Of a stretch of DNA of 64,000 nucleotides, positions 13,979 to 25,900 are shown one piece after another. The notes under the pieces were generated by a model. The model was given only the letters and a program-made list of their open reading frames with translations, did not search any database and had not been told where the DNA came from. Both the position numbers and the translations under genes were made by a program. Each line of letters begins with the position of its first letter. Position 1 is the first letter of the stretch. The DNA is taken from assembly GCF_023091745.1 (NCBI RefSeq), contig NC_068926.1, positions 45,160,001 to 45,224,000 of the forward strand, read 5' to 3'. This stretch comes from Budorcas taxicolor. Taxonomy: Eukaryota; Chordata; Mammalia; Artiodactyla; Bovidae.

Positions 13979-16900
13979 CTGCTGCCGAAGGAGCTGGAAG
14001 TGTGCGGGCGTGATGGTTTTCCCCGGGAGCTGGACCCCTGTGGCTGAAGAGGTTGTCTGGTGAGACCGCAGCCCCTCAATCACACACGCACGCACCTGAG
14101 CCCTCAGGAGCTGTAAGAGCAGGGCGGGTCATGTAGGAAACCAACTCTGCCTTTACCTTGGGACACCTGAGTCACCAAAGACCGGGTCGGGGTCTGCACG
14201 GGGGTCAGGCTGGTAGTGACCACAGCCGAGGCCGTCACTGAGGTGACCGCTCGAACACCCTGAGTCGGTGCCAGTGACACCAGGTCGGATGTGGCCGTGG
14301 CTGGGGAACCAACTGCTCGAGGCTGGGTGTGGACCACCTGGGCAGGAGCAGAGCCTCCCGAGGTCTGGAAAAGGTGAAGGGAAGAGAACTGTCAGGCTGC
14401 TTCGCGATACTCGAGACTCTACAGTCATCGGGTAAAGAAAAAAGGCCACAAAACTCTAAAACCTAGAAAACGAAGCCTTCTGACAGAGTGCTGAAAGACC
14501 TGTGAGCGCAAAACCTGTGCCCTGGGCTAGAGCAGGTGGCAGCACGCAGAAAAGGAAGGTCCCCTCCCCCGTCTACCACACTTGCCCTGTGTCTGTCCCG
14601 GTGTCCCCACTCGAAAGACCTTTGGTTTCCAGGAAACCATCTAGGTGCCCATGTTTGTCCCCGCAGAACACACAGGACCGTACTCCCCACGGTCATCCCC
14701 AGCAGGGCGTGGAAGCTGCAGCCCTGAACCCACTCCCACCCCCTCCAGGCCTCGTGGCACCCCAACTGAAGTAACTGCTCAAATCTTTGGTCCATTAAAA
14801 AAAACTATTTTGTCCACTATTAAACGTTGTTCATTTTCTTCCTGTTGACACAAGAATCTTTATATATTTATATATACACATCATTTATTTTGGGCTAGTG
14901 TTGGGTCCTCATTGCTGCATGGGCTTTTCTCTAGTTTCAGTGAGCGGGCTTCTCATTGAGGTGGCTTACTCTTTTTTTTTTCAACATTGAGGTGGCTTAC
15001 TCTTGTGGAGAACCTGCTCTAGGGTGCACAAGCTTCAGTAGTAATGGCACATGGGCTCAGTAGTTGCAGCTCCTGGGCCCCAGAGCACAGGCTCAGTAAC
15101 TGCTTGTGGAGAACCTGCTCTAGGGTGCACAAGCTTCAGTAGTAATGGCACATGGGGTCAGTAGTTGCAGCTCCTGGGCCCCAGAGCACAGGCTCAGTAA
15201 CTGCGACGCAAGGGCTTGGCTGCTCCACATCATGTGGGATCTTCTCAGACCAGGGATCAAACCTGTGTCTTCTGCACTGGCAGGAGGATTCCTTACCACT
15301 GACCCACCAGGAAAGCCTGGAAGAATCTTTATATAATCTAAATACTAGTTCTTTCTCAGGTATATTTTCCATGCCTTTGTTTTAATTTTATTAATAATGT
15401 TTTCCAAAGAGCAGAAATTCTTGATGATGCCTCATTTATTAATTTTTCATAAGGCACAGGTTTTTGGTATCTTAGGAAATCCTCACCTAAACCAAGGTAG
15501 CAAAGATGTTCTATTTTTTTCCTAGAAATTTTATAGTTTGGGGCCTATGACCCACTTTGAGTGACTTTCTATATATAATACTAGTGAAACAGGTCAAAGT
15601 CCATCGCTTTGCACATGGCTCTGCAATTTCTCCAGCACAATTTGTGGAAAAGACTGTCCTTTCTCCACTGAATGAACTCTTCCAGCACTTTTGGCAAAAA
15701 GTAATCAACAATGTACATGTGGGTCTATTTCTGGGCTCTCTATCCTACTCCATGGATCTGTATGTCCATCCTTTTGCCAACACCATGCATCCAGACCACT
15801 ACCAGCAACACCTGCACAGCAAAGACATTTTTCAAAACTCAAGAAGGGCCTTCCCTGGTGGTGGTAAAGGATCCACCTACCAATGCAGGGGACATGGGCT
15901 CAATTCCCTGTTCCAGGAAGATCCCATAGGTCAGCTAAGCCCGTGCTCCACAACCAGAGAAACCACTGTGATGAAAAGCCTGTGCACCACAACTGGAGAG
16001 TAGCCCCCGCTTGCCACAACTAGAGAAAGCCCTCGCACAGCAGCGAAGACTCAGCACAGCCAAATAAGTACATTTAAGAAAATGCCCAAGAAGGACATCC
16101 CTCTATCTGCCAAATGCACTGCTGACTCTGAAGCAGCTTCTTCTCATTCGGGGCACATGTTATCTTTAGCTCCGTGACTAAGCTGGAGCTCAGGAGTAAA
16201 CGTAAACTTGCCAGTTTCATCTGCTCACTTCTGCCTTTCATGGTGAAACACTACAGCCCAGCAGGTGTGTCTTCTGGTAAGTGCCCTGTCTTCTGGTTTT
16301 GTGCTCAGGGGTTTTGCCACTCTGCGTCATTCCCTCTGCCCAGGTCTGGCCCCTTCTTGCTTCCTACTCTTGGGCCTAGATATCCCAGAAACCCACCACC
16401 CCGCCCTGTGCCCCATCTAGCACCGTCCACTCCTGTACTTGTGCAATGGCCACCATCCACTCACAGGCTAACTGTCAGTACGGCACGTGGGGTACCCCGT
16501 CCGTGAGGTCAGAGATACGCCCTCACTCCCTTCCTCCTCCTGGAGTCACGGTGGGGGATTTCAATACCCTCTCCCTCAGAAAGAACAATGTGGAAACCAT
16601 CCTCTGCACACCTGAATATTCTTGGTATTTTATGAAATTCAGACTACATCAGTAATTTCTACACCAATGAAATTCTTTTTACAACTTCGGCAGCATCCTA
16701 GGTCATGCACACCACCCAAAACACCCAGGAGCAGGGACAACTCACGGTTAAGGCTCCAGGAGCCACGGGCGAAGCCAGACGCTTGTTAATGGACTGGAAG
16801 GTGGCGGCAGGGACGCCAGCGATGGTGTTCACGATCACATTTCCACTCACGGTGCCTGCAGGGAGAGAGCGTGTGAGGCAGGAGGACGGGAGAGAACTCA

Positions 16901-19900
16901 TCTCCAGGTGTGGCATCTCACCCGTGAGGCTTCTTACCCGCGGGCATGCTCGTCCCTGTGACGGACGTTTTGATGGCTCCTGCCTGCTGAAGGAAGGAAA
17001 CCATTTTAATTTCAGGTCAAGTTCTCCCCTGCACAGATGCTCCAAAGCCTTCCATTTCATCAGGATAAAATTCAAAGTTTTAATCGTGGTTACTCAGACC
17101 ACATGGCCGACTTTAGCCCCATCTCTCCCTACGTCCTCCCCACATACCTACCCATTCTCCCACCTCCTCTGACACTGCTGGGTCTGTGCCTCAGTCACCA
17201 AGCTCCAGCCACGCTGATCCTTTTAACCCCATATTTGTCAAAACTCAGGGCCTCTGTGCTTGCTATTTTCCATTCTTCTCTGACTAGTGTCACTTGGCTA
17301 CAGGCTAGGGGCCAGCCCTGCAGAAAGTCTTCCTGACTACCTACCACTGGGCAGACAGCAGCTCTCACACCAAGCAGGTGCTTAGTTTTCTGAACAAGGA
17401 AGAACAGAGCTGCTCAAGTGCCCATAAAAACACCACTGTGGCAAACGCAGTAAAGAACACGGGGAGGAAACAACTCTGTATAACAAAGCCATCCCACGCC
17501 AGGTGGCAGTGTCTTCCCATGGGGGAGTCTTACGTGTCACCACGCACATACAGAGGGCACATGGCAGGGCACGCTGCGTGAGACCGTCAGACTACCATTC
17601 TTTTTTAAACACCTTTTACTGCCTCCCTCTCACGGGTACACAAGCTTCAGGGGAGGGTGGGGCAGGGTCAGGAAAGGGAGGTCTGCACTAACTGCTCTGC
17701 AAGTCCGAAGAGGCTGACCTCTTCACAGTTACACTTCACAAAGCCCTAATCCGAAACTTCCAAACACCAAGAAGAGTGGCCTCGCCTCCCGCATCTCTAC
17801 TGAGCTAAGCCAGCCCGGAGAGCAGAGCTGGGCCTGCGTGGGGTGATGCAGGTGAAACAGCCACTTCCTCGAGGCGGGAGACTGGGCCTCTGAAGGGCTT
17901 TGGGCTGGAAGCTGCGGGACCCCTTGAAGGATGTGCTGGACCCGACCTCCCTGTTCCTTCTCACCAGCACTGCAGCACTGCCCACCGTCGTGATCGCAGG
18001 GGGCGCCTTTGGTGGGGGTGGCGCGGGCTGTGCAGGGGGCTGTGCCTGAGCCTGGGGCTGGACGGCAGGCGGCCCCGGGGGCTGCTGGCTGCCTGCTGCT
18101 GAGGGCTGGGGCAGAGGTGGAGGCGGCTGCTGGGGTGGCGGGGGCTGCGGCTGAGGCGGGGGTGGTGGGGGCTGTGTCACAGGCGGCTGCTGTGCCTTCT
18201 GCTGGTCGGCCAGTGCCTACAGGGGCAGGAAGGAACAGCGTCATGGGAAGGAGTTGGCCCAGCAGAGCACCCCAGCCCCTCTGGGCCCTGCCCACCCACT
18301 GCACCACACCTTTTTCTCCTTGGCAATGCGCTCTGCCCGGAGGGACGCGACCTGAATAGGAGGCAGGGGTTTGTCGTAGTTGATGCCACTAAAGACAAAA
18401 AAAAAAAGAAATGTATTGCAAGTTCTAAAGCAGACAAACATTCTAGGAACCCAAATTCCCCATTTCCCATCCTGCCAGGTGCTGGGACACGACTCCTACA
18501 AAGCCCCACAGGCCAGGGCGCCTGGTGGGTTGGCCCTAGGAAAGGGAAAAGGATGCCCTTCCAACAGGAACTTCTGAAGGTGGGCCTGGGCCTGACTCCC
18601 CTCTGCAGCAGTACTCGGCCAGATGCCCAGGATATCAGGAGGCCCTGAGCATGTAGGGACAAGGTCATTCAGCACTGTGCTCCTCAGAGCAGAATGCCTG
18701 CCCCTCCACCCAGCACAGCAAACTGATCACCCCACCTGCCCTGAGCATCAGCCCTCCTCCAAGGGAGAGGTCAGCCAGTCACCTGCCTAGTACCGTGAGC
18801 ACCTGACGGTCCTCCCCAGCCTCTCACAGCACCCTTGCTTCCAAGGTTCCTGTGCCCCCTGGCCCCCATGACAGTCATAGGAAGGTCGGCTCTGCCCTGT
18901 GCGCTCCCTCCATGTCTCAGAGCGGCTCACCAGCACGGCCCAGATGCTGTGGTGCACCTGTCTGGTATCTCTGGATGCCAGCCCTCCCAAGTCACGTGTC
19001 CCTAGCCCGCCCAGCACTTTGTCTCCCATGCTCTGACTACCCATGTCAGTCCACTCAGCCCCACGAGGCTGCCCTGCAACCCATCCAGCTGCCCCCATAT
19101 TCAAGAAAAGATGCAAAGACAATCTGTACCATGAAGAGATCACAGAGAGGGGCTGGGGTGTGAGTTTCCACAAGAAAAAGGTGACACGTGACAGTGAGGC
19201 AAGGGGAGAGGCCAACATGCCAGGGAGACCATCCCAGATGGAGCGACCCACAAGGCAGAGCCGTGAGGCAGGGACTGCCAGCCCACTCGAGGAGCAGCCC
19301 CAGAGGCCTGGGCTCTTGGTTGCGGCTGGGAGGGCCAGGACTCTTAGCAGGGACAGGCCCGTTTCCGGCAGCATCTGCAAAACCTGCCTGGTTATGAGGA
19401 AAGCTTGAGCCCGAGTGGCAACTAGGTTCCATCTGAACACGTTCTTTCCTCCCCAGATTTTAAGAAGGCAAACACACAGAAAGTGGCAGGGATTTTACAA
19501 CCAACACCTAGATGCCAAGCAACTCAGACTGCACAGTTCTCTGTTACTGGTCTCTCGCACCGACCAGTCTCACGACCCATCTACCTAGTCATTTTTTTTT
19601 TCCTTTGCAAAATTTCAAAGCAAGAACACCCACCCCCAACAGCATATATTTTCAGGGCAGAGCCAACAAGACATCTGCCAGCGCAGAGATGCTGAAGGAG
19701 GAGAAGCCACTCTCCCTCCTGCAGCCCATCAGGCCGTCAGACTGCAGGCAGGACACCTCCTCATCCGGTGAATGGGGACACCAGCCAGCCGGGCACTCCC
19801 CACCTCACCACCCTCAGCTGATGCCCGGACACACTGTCTGCACAATAACTCACTGAACTTGTAGAGTTTAAGAAAGCCCTAAAATGAGGTCGTTTTCAAA

Positions 19901-22900
19901 TAGTTAAAACTATATCACAAACACAAAATACCTTTCCGCCAATACAGAAGCATGCTTGGGGTTTTTCTGAAAGGGATTCATGCCAAGCCTGCAACACAGA
20001 AAGAGAAAAAATTACTGAACAAAGGAAAACGCAAAGGAAGGGAAGGCCGAGTGAAAACAAGCCCCCACTGACTCCGCACGGCCAGCACTGGGGGACCCGG
20101 GAAGCGTACAGGGGCTTGATGGGGGGGCTCCTTTTCCCGGCAGTCATCTTCATCAGGTCAAAGTGGCTCGTGTACAGCTGGGTGTGTGTGGCATTCTCGT
20201 CCTGGGCGTACATCTGGCCTGTGCGCAGAGGACGGTTGTTCTTACTCTGAAACAGAACGGGGCAGCACAGCAGTCAGACACTTACCTGTGAACGGGGTCC
20301 CCAGCTAGGAGCCTAATGTGAAACCTTTGGGTTAAAAACCGAGCCCCTTCTTCCTGACCTTCTCTCTGAGTCTCAACACAGAACAGCAATGACACAGCGG
20401 CCATCATCCAACGACCACACTCCCCAGCCTGTGCGAGGCCTCCCTGCCCATCCCTGGAGGAAGAAGGGGATGCCTCCAGCTGGGGAGACAGCAGTGAGGC
20501 CAAGCGGCTGGGTTACACGGCAGGCCACTAACAGCCAGGACACCTTGACTGTGATCCGCCCCTGGGCACCAGCTTGCCCTCCCAGGGGCCTCTGGCCCCG
20601 TGGACGTGAAGGCCAGGACTCTAGCATTATTTGTGCCTGGGACTCTCTCCTCCATGGGCCCTATGGTGAAACCAGGCACCTCCTTGCTCCTGCAGAATTT
20701 CAGGGCGGTCCCTCTCGGCCTGCAGGCCGCCCCACAGAGGCTGCGTGAGCCCCTCCTGTAGATGTAACACGTCTGAGCATCCCTGCTTCAATGGGTGCAA
20801 GCAGGTCGTCGATGGAGGATGCCCCTATGGAGCAGCGCTCTAACGCAAAGTAGCAAATCCCCACATGCAGGAGTGAAACACCTTGGACACTGAGTGCCTG
20901 CCAGTCACTGGAATACGCTTCATTTCTAACCTCACTCTATGCTTTGCTGCACAGGCACGTAAACAAGCTTTCCAGTTTATTCAGAATACCACCTTCAAAC
21001 CCTATAAACGACCTTTGCCGTTTTCTTTAGCTTCACACATGAGCTGTAACAGAGCGTCAAGTTTCAGCTTGATGATTTACCGTATCCAAATTATGACAAT
21101 TGTTAGAAATGCTTCCCAAACCTAATGGCCCTGATACTGGAAGCCCTGTTGATGAAAGCATCACAAAATGGTGTTCTGAGGAAACAAACATGTCTTATCC
21201 AGAGACAACTGGTTTTAGAAAATTAAAAACTTGAGATTTGTTAAAGAAAAAAGTAAGTAACGGTCATGAACTAGAAACACAGGAGCAAACTTCATCAAAG
21301 CTCAGGATGTCTACTGCTGCTACACCTGCCCCGGCCGGTCCCAGGCAGAGAGGAGGTCATCACTCCTGTTCTGTGACTGGATGTGAGGACCATCACCCCA
21401 AAGGCCACCAGCCACAGGCCCAACACTGTGCACAGAGGCTTTCTACATGGAGGCTGGGGACCCACTCCCAAAGGCAGGAGGGTGAGGACAGAGCAGATGG
21501 AGAAAGAGCAAGAGACAAACGCGGTTCCAGGAGGATGAGAAAAGGTGCCACAGTGGAGATATCCTCAGCAGCCACGCTAACCGTGGGGCTGCGCCTGATG
21601 ACAACACACCACGTCTGCAGTCAGTGTCCACGACACCTGCAGCTAGGACCAAGGTGTCCAACACCCATCAGTCCCCTGCAGCAAGGCACTGAGGTGGCCG
21701 CACGGACTGACCCTTCTTCATGTCAGCTGACAGCACAGAGCATGGGCCCTTCCACTCACCAACCCAAGAAAGAGGAAGCCCTCGGATGGCGCTGAGGCCA
21801 CCAGACAGCACACACAACTTTCCAGAGGACACAACAGTGCGGCCACTCCCTATGAGGTGGGATCTCAGCACCCAGACCGCTGCCGGCAGTAACTGCGACC
21901 GCACCGCCCCCTCTCAGGGCCTTGTCCAGCACTGCACACCCTCAGCCGCCTCTGCCTAGCCCCCCAGCCCCCATGAGCCTCACCTTGCCCTCCTCCCTGG
22001 GGATGAGCACATTCTCGTAGCGGTTCCGGCACTGCTTGGAGGAGCGGTAGATGCGGCTGCAGGAGTTGACGACGTCGCTGACCAGGTCCCAGTTGGGCGT
22101 GTGGGCCGGGGACACAATTGTGAGGTTCAAAGGCAGCTCAAGCAGCTGCTTCACGGCCTGAATGATCGGGTTCGGGACCCACAGGTCAAGGCCCTGCCCG
22201 CTGGACACTTCCCCCGACCCCCACCCCCCTCCACCCCCCATCCCAAGGGTCCCAGTGACAGGGCTGGCCAAGGTCGGGGCCTCGGACTCACCTGCAGCAG
22301 CGCCCAGTCCTCGCTGATGAGCCACTCAGGGTTGTCGGGGCCGGACTCCGTGGTCGGTTTGGCAAAAGTTGGCAGAGGCTTGGCGAACTGCGTCTGCTGC
22401 TTCAGCAGAATGTTCTTCTTCTGCTCCTTGCCCTCCCGGCGGATCTTCAACATGCCGGGGGTCGTGCGGTCAAACAGTGACCGTGGAGGCACCACGGCCT
22501 CCCCATGCCGCTGCTTCTTCTTCCTGCCTGCGGCTGCACGAAAAGCAGCTTCAGCCAGCGGGTCAGCGGGCCAAGGTGGGGAGTGGAAAAGCCACGAGGA
22601 AGGTCACCGAGGCCACCGGCAGCCACAAGCCCTCTCCCTGCGCACAAGCCCACCTGAGGGGTCCGTCTTGTGTCGGCGGCGCTCCTTTCTCACATACACA
22701 GGCGGCAGCTTGGACTCAGGGATGGGCGTGGTTTCGTACATAAGACACATGACCGAGTCGATGTAGATGTCGTTGTCGTCCTGGGGGGGTGTGGGTGGCG
22801 TCCAGAGCTGCGTGCAGGAGGGACAAGCCTGAGCTGGGTGGCCACAAGGGCAGCCGACCCAGCACCGTGGGAGGCAGGGGTCTGGGGGCGTGGGGACACG

Positions 22901-25900
22901 GGCACTCACCGGCATGACCTCCGTCTGCCCATCGGCACCCTCACACACAAACTCCTGCAGGAAAAGGGGAGGCTTTTCAGGTCCAGGCAGCCCTCGCTTT
23001 GAGCTGCGAGCGGTCAACTATCCACCTTCATGTCAGTTAATAAGCCTTCGAAACAAGCAGGCAGCACCGCTATTACCAAGACCTAAACTACGCCGCCGTC
23101 ACAGCCGGCACGACGGTGGGGAAAGCCAGCAGCAGGGAACAGAAACCCTCTAACCCGGCGCCAGACCAAGACAGGCCCAGCCCGCCGGCCCCGGGTCCGG
23201 GGACAGGAGGCCTGGGGGATGCCCATACCGCACTGTAGGCGTCCTCCCGGGTGTAGGTGAGGAGCTGCTCCTGCTCCTGCTCCAGCCGTGCCCTGGCCTC
23301 CTGCTCCCGCAGGCTCCGTGCGTTCCGGGCCTCCCACTCACGCACAGCAGCCATCACGGCACCCTGCGGGGAGACCGGCCATAACCATCACTGCCCTGCA
23401 CTTCCCCCCAGCCCCCCCAGTCCTTGGGCCCCTTTTCCTCTTCCCAATACAGGACCCTCTAACCAAACACCGAGCTGCTTCAAAACCAAGGAAAACTGCC
23501 TGGCGTAGGGTTTCTGAGGCTTTACCCATCTGATCGGTTTACATACAGGTGGGGTTTGGTTTTAATGCCTTGAATTCTGGGCGAGTCACGCTTACTTCCA
23601 ACCCAGTTTAACACTGAAGAATTTGAGATTCTCACACGTGAAGATGGTCAAAAGTGCATTCTCTTACCTCACTACTTCTCTCCTTTTCTTGATCAATGGA
23701 AGTATGGAATAATTCCAGGTAATTCAAAGCATATTTTTCAATTGGTGTGAGCTGTTTCAAAATGCATTTTTTGAACAGAATTAATAGCAAGTTCATAAGG
23801 ATTTAGTTCCTCATATAACCCCCCACCAGCACCTGAATCAAAACAGCAACTGATCTTGGTCAAGAATGAACAAGAAATGCCTCACAGAAAGGTCACGTGC
23901 TTAAACTATTTAGGTATAAAGAAAAACTGAAATAGAAACCCAGAAGAGAAAACGCCCAAACCTGCCCCATGAAGTCCGCTAACTCCTCCAGCTGCGAGGG
24001 CTCCTCGCCCCACCTGGAACCGCTGGAGTCAGGCGACCCGGGCATGGCCTCCTCAGCCGGCTGCTGGGCATCCTCCTCCTCCAGGTACTCGATGCTCTTG
24101 AGGGCCTGCAGGACGTGCATGCTGCGTGAGGTGACTTTAATATGCTTTGAACACTTTAAATAAGGGGTCTTGGAAAAAAGCCATGTACAGACCTGACTAC
24201 ACGCCCACACTGCACACTGAGCCCCCTGCCACAGCAGTGAGTGTGCTCCTTGGACCCTCACACACCCTGGGGAAGAGCCTCAGGACACAGGCCGACACAC
24301 ACATCAAGGCCCCCAGACTCAGAGAACCGAGCAGAATGCAGTGTCTCATTCCATCTCACACCCGACACCCACCTTCCCACCCCAGTCCCACCACGAGAGC
24401 GCTGCATGTGACACAGGCTCTGGTCCATGGCGTACACAGAAACCAAACCCCCAGGAAGGCGGTCCTTGGCACCACTATTCAAGAAACGCAACTTAGACGA
24501 GCAGATAACACGTGCTCCTCTCTTGATATCCGGAAGGTATACCTGTCAGGGGCTGGCAAACTCAAGACACACATGCTCACGTGGGGGGCAGTGGTGGGGG
24601 GATCACACAGCTTAGAGGATTCAGTTAAGAACTAGCACCTCTTTTCAGGGCAACTGGGCAAATTTTCAAAGTTTAAAAGGTAACCCAACCTCACACGATA
24701 CCCAGAAATTATTTCCGAACAGACTGTCCACCTGAGCATGAGGGTTAAAACACTGAAACATCTAGAAGAAAGCAAAGGAGGACCTCTCAGAATGCAAAAG
24801 CATCAATCACCTGAAAGACAGTGGCATTAGGACCAAGAATTTCTGCTCACAGAGACAGAGTATTAAAAAGGGCAAACCACCGATTGGGAGAATATATTTC
24901 ACATGTATCCCACAAAGGCCTTGCACTCAGAATGTAGGAAAAATGCCAACAAGGCATTAAGAAAAAGAGACAACTCAGTCTAAAAAAAAAAAAAAAAACA
25001 ACACAGAAAAAGATGCGAACGAGCATCTCACAGAAAAGTACCCACACTACCAATGAACACAAAGCTCACCAGCCAAGAGCAAGCTGCAGTTCAACCAGAG
25101 ATGCGCCCACATGGCTCCCACACCTGCACCTCTGAACTGGTCCCCAGCCCAGTGTCCACACAGAGCCAGATGATGGTCCTAAGCCACATGTCCTCGGGCA
25201 GCTGTCTCCATCGCCGCTGACCCCCGGCCACACCTGACTCCTGCTGTCCCTCTACCCATAACACTCCTAGACACTGCTCATCACACCATTTCCGTGAGGT
25301 GATGGTCTGGCATCTCTCCTGTCACTAGAACAGAAGCTCCAGGGAGGATGAGAGGCCTTTTTCTCAACGCCATACCCCTACTGCTTGGAACAGTGTTTGA
25401 CACACAGTATAAGACAACCCACCAGAACATTTCAAAGAATCTGTATGTTCAAAGAACATGCCAAGCCAATGTCTCTAAGTCACAATAAGAAGCGACAGCA
25501 AGGGTGTGTGACACACTCACATTCCTCAAACATTCCTGCCTTTAGACCTCACATTTTTCTTCCACAATATCCATGTAAGATTTTTACCAATGTTTAATGA
25601 TTACCTCAATAATATCACAATAAACTGAAAAATTCTTCAAGAGATGGGAATACCAGACCACTTGACCTGCCTCTTGAGAAACCTATATGCAGGTCAGAAA
25701 GCAACAATTAGAACTGGACATGAACAACAGACTGGTTCCAAATAGGAAAAGGAGTACGTCAAGGCTGTATATTGTCACCCTGCTTATTTAACTTATATGG
25801 AGTACATCATGAGAAACACTGGGCTGGAAGAAGCACAAGCTAGAATCAAGATTGCTGGGAGAAATATCAGTAACCTCAGATATGCAGATGACACCACCGT

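Larger units (their letters stand above)
14365..16745 (-). other. EP400: Intron w38-w39
   Basis: Contains the two CHR SINEs. 15336-15847 and 16086-16745 hold no recognised feature. Confidence 0.8.

Noticed and set aside
18787..19440. 217-codon minus-strand open frame in the w34-w35 intron
   Set aside because: GC-rich intron with no family resemblance, no splice context and no exon in human EP400 that I recall.
22101..22766. Long plus-strand open frame (221 codons) across EP400 exons w30-w32
   Set aside because: It is the antisense shadow of GC-rich coding exons and has no protein-like domain.
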